64,000 nt of DNA from BM003 sp963783695. Lineage in GTDB: Bacteria > Pseudomonadota > Gammaproteobacteria > Steroidobacterales > BM003. The stretch spans positions 310,001 to 374,000 of the forward strand of contig CAWAOM010000006.1 in NCBI GenBank assembly GCA_963783695.1, read 5' to 3'. Within the stretch, counting starts at the first letter, position 1. Every line of letters begins with the position of its first letter. Shown here piece after piece: positions 41,959 to 49,976 of the stretch. A program made the position numbers and the translations under genes. The notes under the pieces are model-generated. The model worked only from the letters and a program-made list of their open reading frames with translations, made no database searches and was not told the origin of the DNA.

Positions 41959-43236
41959 CTAGTTTACGCCGTCGCCACCATTGCCGTGCGACCAGGCACC
42001 GGCACGCGCATCTTCGCGTGCCCAGCGCGGAAGGTCACCACCAACGCCGGTCGCTCGCAACATGAAAAACCGCTTGATCAGCGCGCTTTTGTCAATCAGC
42101 CCGAGGCCGGTTGCGCGCAAGTGCCCAAGCGGCGCAGCCCGCGCCGAAAACAAACGGTGCAGCAGATCGATCGAACCGGCCATCGCCAGGTTCTCGCCCT
42201 TGCGCCATCTTTCGTAACGGCGCAGCGGCCGACTGTCGCCCGGGTCGGCGCCACGCTCAAGCGCTTCCGCCAGCACCTCGGCCATTGCCGCAGCATCCAG
42301 AAACCCGAGGTTTACCCCCTGGCCCGCCATCGGGTGCACCGCGTGCGCCGCGTCGCCAATCAGGGCAAGGCGCTGGCCGGTGTAACGGCGCGCATGCAGA
42401 GCACGAAGCGGAAAACTGGCGCGGCCAGAGACCGACTCAACCGATCCAAGTACGCCATCGCTCGCTTTTTCGAGCGCTGCGCAGAATTCCTGCCCGGTGC
42501 ATGCCAGCAGGCTCTCGGCCGCCGCCGGCGTGGTCGACCAGACGATCGAGCACTGCCCGTCCGCGAGCGGCAAAAACGCCAGCGGACCATCGGGCAAAAA
42601 GCGCTGCCACGCAGTTTGCGTGTGAGCACGCTCCGTCGCGACGGTAGCAACGACCGCATGCTGCTGGTAGTCGCGTTGCCGGGTCGGGATTCGCGCAATC
42701 CTGCGTATTGAAGAGTTGGCACCATCCGCACCAACCAGCAACCGCGTCGTGATGGTCTCACCGCCTGCCAGCGCAACGATCACCCGGCATGCCTCGGCAT
42801 CGAAGGCCTCGACCCGTTCCGGGCAAATCCACTCAATCGCCGAATGCCTGGCCAGCGCTGCAAACAAACCGGCCTGAATCGATCGATTTTCGACAATATG
42901 ACCCAGTTCGGAAACGCCCAATTCTGCACTGTCGAAACAAAGCGACGCGGCCCCGTCCGGTGAACCGGAGGAATCCCAGACCACCATGCGCCGGTATGGC
43001 GACAAACGCGCCGGCGCCATGGCCTGCCACGCCCCGGCCGCCTGCAATATATGCCGTGAGGCTCCGGATACCGCCGACACCCTGTTATTCCAACCGTCAT
43101 CCAGCGCCGGCATTGGTTCGGGCTGGCGGCCTTCGACAATGGCGATACGCAAACCAGGCGAAGCAACAGCAACAAGATTGGCCAGCGTGGCGCCGACCAT
43201 GCCTCCGCCGGCAACGACAACATCATAATCGGTCAT
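41959..43236 (-). CDS. ubiI: UbiH/UbiI-family FAD monooxygenase
   Basis: This is a 425-residue flavoprotein hydroxylase of ubiquinone biosynthesis. It has the FAD Rossmann motif VVVAGGGMVGATLANLV at residues 5-21, LLVGADGANSSIRR as the DG motif, and LALIGDAAHAVHPMAGQGVNLGFLDA as the second FAD motif. Position behind ubiH, as with visC in E. coli, suggests UbiI (C5 hydroxylation), but UbiF/Coq7-type roles cannot be excluded from sequence. The C-terminus is unusually Ala/Gly-rich after the conserved GLGLIDKSALIKR. It overlaps ubiH by four bases. Confidence 0.85.
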   Translation of the reverse strand: MTDYDVVVAGGGMVGATLANLVAVASPGLRIAIVEGRQPEPMPALDDGWNNRVSAVSGASRHILQAAGAWQAMAPARLSPYRRMVVWDSSGSPDGAASLCFDSAELGVSELGHIVENRSIQAGLFAALARHSAIEWICPERVEAFDAEACRVIVALAGGETITTRLLVGADGANSSIRRIARIPTRQRDYQQHAVVATVATERAHTQTAWQRFLPDGPLAFLPLADGQCSIVWSTTPAAAESLLACTGQEFCAALEKASDGVLGSVESVSGRASFPLRALHARRYTGQRLALIGDAAHAVHPMAGQGVNLGFLDAAAMAEVLAEALERGADPGDSRPLRRYERWRKGENLAMAGSIDLLHRLFSARAAPLGHLRATGLGLIDKSALIKRFFMLRATGVGGDLPRWAREDARAGAWSHGNGGDGVN

Positions 43237-44447
43237 AGCAGCGGGACCCCGCGTGCCAGCCGCGGTAACTTTCCGGCACGACCCATCGTGTGGCGGGCGA
43301 ACAGGCGTTTCGCTGCGGGCATCAACTCAAACATGATCAACCCGGCATTCCGGGCACCGCGCACGGGAGCAAGCGGGTTTGTGAATAGCTTCACAAGCCC
43401 ATCGGTAAACGCGATCACTTTGTTCTGGTCGGCACGACGCCATTCGTTATATTGGGCGAGCATTTCGGTTGCCCCGGGGTCGGCGCGATGATCCGCGAGG
43501 GTCTCGGCGAGAGCGGCGACATCACGCAGACTGAGATTGAAGCCCTGGCCCGCGACCGGGTGCAGTCCGTGTGCCGCATTTCCCAGCAACACCGCGCGCG
43601 GGCGCGTTTGTTGTCGTGCCTGCACAAGATACAACGGGTATGCAGCGCGCCGGGCTACCCGCTCGATCGCCCCGAGACGGAAACCAAACTGCTCCTGGAG
43701 GCAAGCGGTAAATACGTCGTCATCCCACCCGAGTACCGTTTCGCAGTTCTCACGCGCAACGGTCCAGACAACACTGCAGCGATTATCGTCGAGCGGCAGC
43801 ACGGCCAGAGGCCCGCTATCGGTGAAGCGTTCGAACGCGGTACCGTGGTGGGGCCGGGCCGTGGCAATCGTCGTCACTACCGCGTTCTGACCATAGTCGG
43901 ATACCCGCGCCTGCAATGCCAACGCATCCCGCAGCCGTGACCGTGCCCCATCTGCCGCAACCAGCAGTCTGGCGCTGATGCGGCGCTGACCTGCACCGGT
44001 TGTCACACTGAGACAGGCTTTGTCGGCGCCGATATCGACGTCCCCGACCGAGGCCGGCGCCAGCAAATCAATATTCGCGGCGCGTTCGAGTAGCGGCCAT
44101 AAGGTACGGCCGATAACGCGATTCGGTACGACATAACCCAATGCCGGAACACCCTGCTCGCGTGCCGAGATACGCGATATCCCGGGGCGTCCGCGCTCCG
44201 AGATGTGGATTGTGTCGATAGGCGTCGCCTGCGCCGCCATCGCTGTCCAGCAGCCAATCGTTGCGAGAATAACCCGGCTTCCGTAGGCAACCGCGGTACA
44301 CCTTTCGTCGAAACTCGGTTGCGCCACCGTCTCGGGCAGGTGAGTCTCGACCACTGCAATGCGCAGGTCCAGCGGAGCAAGCGCGGCCGCGAGGCTTGCG
44401 CCGACCATACCGCCACCGGCAATGACTATGTCGTAATGCTCGCTCAT
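43233..44447 (-). CDS. ubiH: 2-octaprenyl-6-methoxyphenol hydroxylase (UbiH-like)
   Basis: This 404-residue FAD monooxygenase carries out the C1 hydroxylation of the ubiquinone ring. Motifs are IVIAGGGMVGASLAAAL near the N-terminus, LLVAADGARSRLRDAL, and LLGNAAHGLHPVAGQGFNLSLRDVA. The middle has PIDTIHISERGRPG, typical of UbiH. It is eight bases after pepP and overlaps the ubiI-like gene, the ygfB-pepP-ubiH-ubiI order of enterobacteria. Confidence 0.9.
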   Translation of the reverse strand: MSEHYDIVIAGGGMVGASLAAALAPLDLRIAVVETHLPETVAQPSFDERCTAVAYGSRVILATIGCWTAMAAQATPIDTIHISERGRPGISRISAREQGVPALGYVVPNRVIGRTLWPLLERAANIDLLAPASVGDVDIGADKACLSVTTGAGQRRISARLLVAADGARSRLRDALALQARVSDYGQNAVVTTIATARPHHGTAFERFTDSGPLAVLPLDDNRCSVVWTVARENCETVLGWDDDVFTACLQEQFGFRLGAIERVARRAAYPLYLVQARQQTRPRAVLLGNAAHGLHPVAGQGFNLSLRDVAALAETLADHRADPGATEMLAQYNEWRRADQNKVIAFTDGLVKLFTNPLAPVRGARNAGLIMFELMPAAKRLFARHTMGRAGKLPRLARGVPLL

Positions 44448-44454
44448 TTCTGCA

Positions 44455-45759
44455 TCAGGCCGCCATTAGCGCCTCGATTGCGGCAGCGGACTTGGGCACG
44501 TCCCGACTCAGCACGTCCGGCCCTTTGGCGGTGACCAGCACGTCGTCTTCGATGCGGACACCAATATTCCACCACTTGCGCGCGACATTCCTGCGCCCGC
44601 CCGGAATGTAAATGCCGGGTTCTACCGTCAACACCATGCCCGGCTCGAGCACCCGCCATTCGTCACCAACTTTGTAATCGCCGACATCATGAACATCCAT
44701 GCCGAGCCAGTGACCGGTGCGATGCATGAAGAAATCGCGATACTTCTCCTCACGAATGAGTTGCGCCGGCGTCCCCTTCAGGATTCCGAGCTTCTTCAGC
44801 CCCCTGGTAATTACCCGCACTGCGGCATCGTGCGGATCGTTCCAGTGGTTGCCGACCCGGACCTGGTCGATAGCGGCAAGCTGGGCCTCGTGCACAATGT
44901 CGTAAATCAACCGCTGCTCTTTAGAGAACTTGCCACCGATCGGGAACGTACGCGTAATATCCGACGCGTAGTAGTCGTATTCGCAACCGGCATCGATCAG
45001 CAGCAGATCGCCGTCCTGTAATTCGGCATCGTTGGCTGTGTAATGCAATGTGCAGGCGTTGCGCCCACCGCCGACGATCGGCGCGTAGGAGACATCCGTG
45101 CCATTGCGGCGAAACTCGTGAATCAGTTCCGCCTCGACTTCAAATTCTTTCATGCCCGGGCGGCATGCCTGCATTGCTCGGCAATGACCATTGGCCGCAA
45201 TGCGCGCGGCCCGGCGCATGGCGCTCACCTCGGCGCGGCTCTTGTACAGGCGCATATCGTGCAGCAGATGATCCAGCGCCACGAACTCCTGCGGCGTATG
45301 CATGCCCTTTAGCGATTGCGAGCGCAGTTGCCTTACCCAGCCGAGCACCTGTTGGTCGAACTCAGGGTGTACCCCCAGCGTGTGATAAATACGGTCGGAT
45401 TGCTCGATCAGGCCTGGCAGGATTTCATCCATATCGGAAATCGGGAATGCGTCGTCGGCGCCGTAATCGGCGACCGCGCCGTCGGGACCGGCACGCACGC
45501 CGTCCCATGTCTCGCGTTCCGGGTCACGTTCCCGGCAAAACAGAATGTACTCGGCCTGCTTGCGTCCGGGAACCAGCACCGCCACCGACTCCGGCTCTGC
45601 AAACCCGGTCAAATAATAAAAGTCGCTGTCCTGCCGATAGCCGTATTCCACGTCTCGATTGCGCAATTTGACCGGCGCCGCAGGCAGGACGGCGATTCCG
45701 CCCTGCCCCATCATGCGCATAATCTGACGCCGTCTTCTGGCAAATTCCTTACTGTTCAA
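44455..45759 (-). CDS. pepP: Xaa-Pro aminopeptidase
   Basis: This 434-residue M24 metallopeptidase removes N-terminal residues next to proline. The dinuclear metal site is complete: two Asp in LIDAGCEYDYYASDITRTFP, His in HRTGHWLGMDVHD, Glu in LTVEPGIYI and Glu in VRIEDDVLVT. The start appears to be TTG 45759, with GAGGA six bases upstream overlapping the end of ygfB; NSKEFARRRRQIMRMM matches the family beginning. It lies in the ygfB-pepP-ubiH-ubiI order. Confidence 0.93.
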   Translation of the reverse strand: MNSKEFARRRRQIMRMMGQGGIAVLPAAPVKLRNRDVEYGYRQDSDFYYLTGFAEPESVAVLVPGRKQAEYILFCRERDPERETWDGVRAGPDGAVADYGADDAFPISDMDEILPGLIEQSDRIYHTLGVHPEFDQQVLGWVRQLRSQSLKGMHTPQEFVALDHLLHDMRLYKSRAEVSAMRRAARIAANGHCRAMQACRPGMKEFEVEAELIHEFRRNGTDVSYAPIVGGGRNACTLHYTANDAELQDGDLLLIDAGCEYDYYASDITRTFPIGGKFSKEQRLIYDIVHEAQLAAIDQVRVGNHWNDPHDAAVRVITRGLKKLGILKGTPAQLIREEKYRDFFMHRTGHWLGMDVHDVGDYKVGDEWRVLEPGMVLTVEPGIYIPGGRRNVARKWWNIGVRIEDDVLVTAKGPDVLSRDVPKSAAAIEALMAA

Positions 45760-45768
45760 ATCCTGTCC

Positions 45769-46341
45769 TCAATGCAAGCGGCCGGGCGACATATCGAGCC
45801 GTCCCGAATCCATCCCTTCATAGATTGTCTGCACACCGACGCGGACATACTCGACAATTTCTGTCAGCGCGGTATCCACTTCTTCCTCGTCGCAGCCGCT
45901 GCCGGGGTCGGCGCGGGTAATCTCGGCGAAATCATTCAATAACTCGCGAACATCATCCGGCAACGGTTTGTCAGCCGCTAACTGACCACGGCCAAGTCCG
46001 TGGAGGAAGCCCTCGCACCACTGCGCCAGCGCCTCCACACGCAAATTCTCGCCGGAATCGTCATCGGGCAGTAACAGGCGAAATGCCAGCTGCCGCGACT
46101 GTAGTTCGTCGCCGCAGCCACGGTCGAGGCCGGCAAGCAGGCGGCTCAGCGGCTCGTTGCCGGCATTGCGTTCACCTGACGGGTAAAGATAGTCGAGCAG
46201 ACAGTTGACTCGTTGCTCGACGCCGCCACATATGAGCCCGACGACAACGCCATGCAATTCGGCCGGAGTAGCCTCGGCGCCGGCAGCATCGAGAAGCGCC
46301 ACAACCTCGCTGTAATCGGGTAATTCCACGGGATGAACCAT
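45769..46341 (-). CDS. ygfB: UPF0149/YgfB family protein
   Basis: This 190-residue helical protein of the YgfB/YecA type is of unclear function; in Pseudomonas a YgfB homologue affects expression of AmpD-linked genes. Blocks are AELHGVVVGLICGG, ALAQWCEGFLHGLG and LNDFAEITRAD. ATG 46341 gives the usual start; the frame is open 26 codons upstream. It is the first gene of the pepP-ubi operon and is divergent from the zapA operon. Confidence 0.9.
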   Translation of the reverse strand: MVHPVELPDYSEVVALLDAAGAEATPAELHGVVVGLICGGVEQRVNCLLDYLYPSGERNAGNEPLSRLLAGLDRGCGDELQSRQLAFRLLLPDDDSGENLRVEALAQWCEGFLHGLGRGQLAADKPLPDDVRELLNDFAEITRADPGSGCDEEEVDTALTEIVEYVRVGVQTIYEGMDSGRLDMSPGRLH

Positions 46342-46406
46342 GCTCCGGGAGGGTCCATATGCTAACACCCGATGTCGGTTTAACCCAGTCGCGAGGCGCG
46401 GATTGA

Positions 46407-46435
46407 TTGACCGTCCCACAGACCGGTTCTATAGT
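46407..46435 (+). promoter_or_regulatory. Strong sigma70-like promoter of the zapA operon
   Basis: TTGACC at 46407-46412 and TATAGT at 46430-46435 are separated by exactly 17 bases. The expected transcription start, seven bases after the -10 element, is 46442, which is the A of the first ATG. There is no Shine-Dalgarno sequence in the bases before that ATG, so a leaderless transcript is suggested. Confidence 0.65.
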
Positions 46436-46441
46436 TGCGCC

Positions 46442-46672
46442 ATGACTGATACGAGCCCGAAACATGAATTCGAGATCGAACTCAAACGTCTCGAAACCCG
46501 TCTGGACGATCTGGTCGATATATGCTCGCAGCTCCAGGAAGAGAATCGCTCGCTGAAGCAACGGCAGGACGCCCTGACCGCGGATCGCGCCTCCCTTCTG
46601 CAAAAAAACGAGCAGGTCAGAGCCCGCGTTGAGGCAATGATCAGCCGCCTCAAATCCATGGAGAACGGTTGA
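46442..46672 (+). CDS. TIGR02449-like coiled-coil protein upstream of zapA
   Basis: This 76-residue protein is nearly all one coiled coil: FEIELKRLETRLDDLVDIC, QLQEENRSLKQRQDAL and VRARVEAMISRLKSMENG. It matches the small TIGR02449 family found next to zapA and is similar in style to ZapB, so a role in cell division is likely but unproven. The first codon coincides with the predicted transcription start. Its TGA overlaps the zapA ATG (TGATG), giving coupled translation. Confidence 0.85.
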   Translation: MTDTSPKHEFEIELKRLETRLDDLVDICSQLQEENRSLKQRQDALTADRASLLQKNEQVRARVEAMISRLKSMENG

Positions 46673-46989
46673 TGCCCGCAGATGTCGTACGTGTCACGAT
46701 CCGGATACTGGAAAAGGAATATCAGATTTCCTGTCCGGTCGATGAGCGCCAGGCCCTGCTCGACTCGGCTGACCTGCTCAACACCAAGATGCTTGAGATA
46801 CGCGATGGCGGACGAATCGTCGGCCTCGACCGGATTGCCGTGATGGCCGCCCTCAATCTTGCCCATGAGGTGATCAATTCGGGAAGCAGTGGCGGCGAGC
46901 AGATTGACGACTCGTTTGGTCAGCGCCTGAAAAACATGCGCGAGCGCGTCGAGACGGCTCTGGAACACGGCCAGCAACTCGAATTCTGA
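46672..46989 (+). CDS. zapA: Cell division protein ZapA
   Basis: This 105-residue FtsZ-binding protein stabilises the Z-ring. The N-terminal head domain shows VRVTIRILEKEYQISCPVDERQALLDSADLLN, described here as the beta-hairpin with CP-DER--L; the C-terminal part is the coiled coil ending RVETALEHGQQLEF. GLDRIAVMAALNLAHE is typical. The start is ATG 46672, overlapping the upstream stop by one base. The 6S RNA gene follows directly, the conserved gammaproteobacterial arrangement. Confidence 0.93.
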   Translation: MPADVVRVTIRILEKEYQISCPVDERQALLDSADLLNTKMLEIRDGGRIVGLDRIAVMAALNLAHEVINSGSSGGEQIDDSFGQRLKNMRERVETALEHGQQLEF

Positions 46990-47010
46990 GCGTCATCAGG
47001 CGCGCTCACG

Positions 47011-47016
47011 TATACT
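47011..47016 (+). promoter_or_regulatory. -10 element of the 6S RNA promoter
   Basis: TATACT at 47011-47016 lies about 18 bases before the predicted 5' stem of 6S RNA. A matching -35 hexamer is not evident at 17 bases; the nearest candidates are poor. Confidence 0.45.
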
Positions 47017-47023
47017 GAGTGTC

Positions 47024-47228
47024 AAGTAAGACTGGCGCTTCCTGCGGTGTTCGGCAGCAGATCGGGATTCCTTCGAGCCTAATCTGTTACATCGGGGCAA
47101 TACGGCTGAGTGCGTCGTTGAGCAAACCCGCTTCTGGCGGGAAGCCTGAGACCAACCGCCGTGCCCCACCTATCGCTCTGGTTCGAGAGCGATGATCTGC
47201 ACCGGCACAGGCGGGAAGCGCCTCTTCC
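47024..47228 (+). ncRNA. ssrS: 6S RNA
   Basis: The 260-base gap between zapA and the 5-formyl-THF cyclo-ligase gene holds a structured region. GGCGCTTCC at 47034-47042 pairs perfectly with GGAAGCGCC at 47214-47222, closing an RNA of about 190 bases, and TGCGGTG / CACAGGC extend the stem. Internal complementarity (GCAAACCCGCTTCTGGCGGG, CGCTCTGGTTCGAGAGCG) gives the long irregular hairpin that mimics an open promoter. The location zapA-ssrS-ygfA is diagnostic in gammaproteobacteria. The RNA should bind sigma70 RNA polymerase in stationary phase. Exact ends are estimated. Confidence 0.85.
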
Positions 47229-47249
47229 CAACATCTGATCGTTGATTCC

Positions 47250-47873
47250 ATGGATAAATCCAAGTTGCGGCGGCGCATGCGGGAAACGCGGCGATCGCTG
47301 GACGAGGCGACCCGGCTCGAACTCTCCGCCCGCGGTTGCGAGGCACTTCGCAGTAGTCGCTTCTACCGCCGTGCCAAAAACATAGCGTGCTATATCCCGT
47401 TTGACGGCGAAGCCAGCCCGCAACCGCTTGCGGCCCAGGCCTCGGCCGACGGCAAGAACATCTACCTGCCGCTCGTCGGAACGCGCAAGCCCCAGCCTCT
47501 GCGCTTTGCCCAGGTGGGCGCCACTACTGAGTTTCGCAACAACCGTTACGGCATTGCCGAACCCGACACGGCAAATGCCCGGCTGATCGAACCGCGCTGG
47601 CTCGACCTGGTTGTCATGCCACTGGTGGCTTTTGACGACAATGGCAATCGGCTGGGGATGGGCTCGGGCTACTACGACCGGACCTTTCATTTTTTGGCGC
47701 ACCGGCGTTTGTGGTTGAAACCTAGCCTGGTCGGAATCGCGTTTAATGTTCAGCAGGTAACCGCATTGCAGCCGGCGCCATGGGATATCCCGATGGCCGC
47801 GGTGGCAACAGAAACCGGTCTCGTGGATTGCTTGCGAAACCGAAGCAACGACGAACCAGGGAGTAACAGGTGA
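47250..47873 (+). CDS. fthC: 5-formyltetrahydrofolate cyclo-ligase
   Basis: This 207-residue enzyme converts 5-formyl-THF to 5,10-methenyl-THF with ATP. It has the N-terminal KSKLRRRMRETRRSL, the CYIPFDGE strand and the nucleotide motif LGMGSGYYDRTF near residue 137, all expected for the MTHFS/YgfA family. ATG 47250 lies 26 bases after the 6S RNA stem, so it is probably cotranscribed with 6S, as in E. coli. Its TGA overlaps the next GTG by four bases. Confidence 0.93.
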   Translation: MDKSKLRRRMRETRRSLDEATRLELSARGCEALRSSRFYRRAKNIACYIPFDGEASPQPLAAQASADGKNIYLPLVGTRKPQPLRFAQVGATTEFRNNRYGIAEPDTANARLIEPRWLDLVVMPLVAFDDNGNRLGMGSGYYDRTFHFLAHRRLWLKPSLVGIAFNVQQVTALQPAPWDIPMAAVATETGLVDCLRNRSNDEPGSNR

Positions 47874-48331
47874 AATTCTGGCTTATGAAATCCGAACCTG
47901 AAGAATTCGGTATCGACGATTTGAAACGGGTAAGAACCGAACCATGGGATGGTGTACGCAACTACCAGGCCCGAAACATGATGCGCGACGAAATGAAGAA
48001 AGGCGACAAGGCCTTTCTCTATCATTCCAATTGCGACGAACCTGGCGTTTACGGTGTGATGCGTATCAAACGCAATGGCTATCCGGATCACACTGCATTT
48101 GATCCTGACGACAAACACTATGATGCAAAAAGTGATCCTGAAAATCCGCGTTGGTTTATGGTCGATGTTGGTTACGTGCGCAAATTCAAACAACCGGTAT
48201 TGCTAAGAACAATGCGCGAGTATGCAGAGAAAGAACTCAAGGACCTTGCGCTTCTACGCAGAGGCAATAGACTTTCGATCATGCCCGTTACTGCCACGCA
48301 ATGGGATTTCATTCTGGAACTGAGTAAGTAA
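47870..48331 (+). CDS. EVE-domain protein
   Basis: This 153-residue protein has a PUA-like EVE domain, similar to thymocyte nuclear protein 1, that may bind modified bases in nucleic acids. Blocks are FWLMKSEPEEFGIDDL, WDGVRNYQARNMMRDEMKKGD, AFLYHSNCDEPGVYG and WFMVDVGYV. The start is GTG 47870 overlapping the fthC stop (GTGA) after a GGGAG site. The function in bacteria is unproven. The gene commonly follows fthC in pseudomonads and relatives. Confidence 0.92.
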   Translation: MKFWLMKSEPEEFGIDDLKRVRTEPWDGVRNYQARNMMRDEMKKGDKAFLYHSNCDEPGVYGVMRIKRNGYPDHTAFDPDDKHYDAKSDPENPRWFMVDVGYVRKFKQPVLLRTMREYAEKELKDLALLRRGNRLSIMPVTATQWDFILELSK

Positions 48332-48484
48332 ACCCCTTTATATGTAGCGTTTGCACATAGGGTGCAGAAACGACACATTGCCTTCGCGTTACAACTCACA
48401 GCGGCGAACACAAGTCGCACAGCGAAGTAAGCCTGCATGCATCGATGTGACAGACATCGCAAAAAACCCTTGTGAGTAAAGTAG

Positions 48485-48516
48485 TTGCTGGAATTTTGAA
48501 TACTCTTGTATATACT
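48485..48516 (+). promoter_or_regulatory. Candidate promoter of the histone-H1-like gene
   Basis: TTGCTG at 48485-48490 is followed after 18 bases by TATATA (48509-48514), within TGTATATACT. Transcription would begin near 48521 and give a leader of about 27 bases with CGGAGA before the ATG. The preceding 150 bases after the EVE gene hold no gene. Confidence 0.45.
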
Positions 48517-48547
48517 CGGTCGCGGACACCCTGACACGGAGACACAC

Positions 48548-49132
48548 ATGGCTACGAGAAAGAAAGCCGTTTCGAAGAAGAAAGCTTCGACGAAACGGAA
48601 GACAACTGCGAAGAAGCGCGCGACCAAGAAAAAAGTTGCAACGAAGAAGAGAGCCGTTGCACGTAAGGGCGCCAAGAAAAGAGTAGTGAAGAAAAAAACG
48701 GCTGCGGCCAAGCGTAAGGTGAAGAAGAAAGTTGCCAAGCGTAAGGTCAAGAAAAAAGCGGCTGCTACCAAGCGCAAGGTGAAGAAGAAAGTCGCCAAGC
48801 GTAAGGTGAAGAAGAAAGTCGCCAAGCGTAAGGTCAAGAAGAAGGCGGCTGCTACCAAGCGCAAGGTGAAGAAGAAAGTCGCCAAGCGTAAGGTCAAGAA
48901 AAAGGCGGCTGCTACCAAGCGTAAGGTGAAGAAGAAAGTCGCCAAGCGTAAGGTCAAGAAGAAGGCTGCCGTTGCGAAACGCAAGGTGAAGAAGAAAGTC
49001 GCCAAACGTAAGGTGAAAAAGAAAGTTGCCAAGAAAGCCGTGGCTCGTAAGAAAACGACGGCCCGGAAGAAAGTAGCGAGCGCGAAGAAGCGCGCCGCAA
49101 GTAAAAAGCGAGCAGTTTCCAAGAAACGCTAA
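48548..49132 (+). CDS. Histone H1-like lysine-rich repeat protein
   Basis: This 194-residue protein is composed almost wholly of Lys, Arg, Ala, Val and Thr, without acidic residues. It resembles the C-terminal tail of eukaryotic H1 and bacterial AlgP/Hc1/Hc2-type proteins that bind DNA non-specifically. Residues 55-160 contain eleven copies of KRKVKKK spaced by VA or AAAT. ATG 48548 follows CGGAGA. The gene has its own promoter and a strong intrinsic terminator. Expected roles are nucleoid condensation or regulation. Copy number is likely to vary between strains because the repeats are also near-identical in DNA. Confidence 0.88.
   Translation: MATRKKAVSKKKASTKRKTTAKKRATKKKVATKKRAVARKGAKKRVVKKKTAAAKRKVKKKVAKRKVKKKAAATKRKVKKKVAKRKVKKKVAKRKVKKKAAATKRKVKKKVAKRKVKKKAAATKRKVKKKVAKRKVKKKAAVAKRKVKKKVAKRKVKKKVAKKAVARKKTTARKKVASAKKRAASKKRAVSKKR
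48710..49030 (+). repeat. In-frame tandem repeat array (KRKVKKK units)
   Basis: Eleven near-identical 21-base units coding KRKVKKK are separated by 6 or 12 bases coding VA or AAAT/AAVA. They form a higher-order unit of about 60 bases that repeats four to five times with few base changes, mostly AAG/AAA and GTG/GTC switches. Such an array can expand or contract by slippage without breaking the frame. Confidence 0.85.
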
Positions 49133-49180
49133 AATTATTGCCATTTGTGCGTTGGGGCATTGTCCCGACCCTCGCACCGA

Positions 49181-49208
49181 AAGTGCCCGCATTGACGGGC
49201 ACTTTTTT
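49181..49208 (+). terminator. Intrinsic terminator after the histone-like gene
   Basis: AAGTGCCCG at 49181-49189 pairs perfectly with CGGGCACTT at 49196-49204, with a six-base loop, and runs into eight T residues ending at 49210. It lies 49 bases after the stop codon and 86 bases before the rpiA start. Confidence 0.92.
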
Positions 49209-49295
49209 TTGCCTTCTCTCCGTCACTGGAGTCAGGAGCCAACTCGGGCTATTGTGGCTGCCGCGGTGCAACACGGCGGCAAACGGGGAACCGGC

Positions 49296-49964
49296 ATGGA
49301 CCAGAATGAGAAGAAGCGTCTCGCGGCGACGGCGGCAATTGATCATGTAGAGGAAGGTATGTTGATCGGGGTGGGCACCGGTTCCACTGTCAACTTCTTT
49401 ATCGATGCGCTGGCCGCCCGAAAAGAAAGCATTCGCGGCGCGGTGTCCAGCTCGGAGGCCTCGACCAGCCGCCTCGCGGGCGCGGGCATCGAAGTCATCG
49501 AACTCAACGATGCCGGCGCACTGGATGTTTATATCGACGGCGCCGATGAGGCCGATCCCAACCTGCACCTGATAAAGGGCGGTGGTGGCGCGCTGACGCG
49601 TGAGAAAATTGTCGCGGCGGCCGCAAGAAAATTTGTCTGCATCATCGACGACAGCAAGTTGGTTGACGTGCTTGGCAAATTTCCATTGCCAGTTGAGGTC
49701 ATCCCGATGGCACGCAGCTATGTCGGGCGCCAGCTGATCGCAGCGGGAGGCCAGCCCGAACTGCGGACCGGCTTTGTCACTGATAACGGCAACCTGATTA
49801 TCGATGTCCACAATTTGCGCCTCATCGACGCGGTTGCGATGGAAACACGACTGAACCAGATTGCCGGAGTGGTCAGTGTCGGTATTTTCGCCCAGCGCCC
49901 CGCCGATTTGTTGTTGATCGGGGCCGAAGACGGCGTACGCAGCCACTCCCGAGATACCATTTAG
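49296..49964 (+). CDS. rpiA: Ribose-5-phosphate isomerase A
   Basis: RpiA interconverts ribose 5-phosphate and ribulose 5-phosphate. The 222 residues hold GVGTGSTVNFFIDAL for phosphate binding, DVYIDGADEADP with the catalytic Asp, and KGGGGALTREKIVA with the catalytic Lys. ATG 49296 follows CGGGGA about eight bases upstream; the frame is open earlier to 49152, across the terminator, which is not credible. The gene converges with the menD operon over 12 bases. Confidence 0.95.
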   Translation: MDQNEKKRLAATAAIDHVEEGMLIGVGTGSTVNFFIDALAARKESIRGAVSSSEASTSRLAGAGIEVIELNDAGALDVYIDGADEADPNLHLIKGGGGALTREKIVAAAARKFVCIIDDSKLVDVLGKFPLPVEVIPMARSYVGRQLIAAGGQPELRTGFVTDNGNLIIDVHNLRLIDAVAMETRLNQIAGVVSVGIFAQRPADLLLIGAEDGVRSHSRDTI

Positions 49965-49976
49965 CCCGTCGGTGCC

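Noticed and set aside
47079..47702. 207-codon minus-strand ORF across the 6S RNA region
   Set aside because: It mostly mirrors fthC; the intergenic part is explained by the conserved zapA-6S-fthC layout and its closing stem.
48710..49030. CRISPR-like regularly spaced repeats
   Set aside because: Repeats and spacers are both in frame and low-complexity, units are not palindromic, and there are no cas genes.
48172..49122. 316-residue hydrophobic Phe/Leu-rich ORF on the minus strand, looking like a repetitive membrane protein
   Set aside because: It is the reverse complement of the lysine-rich repeat gene; AAG/AAA codons read backwards give Leu/Phe. The plus strand has promoter, ribosome site and terminator.
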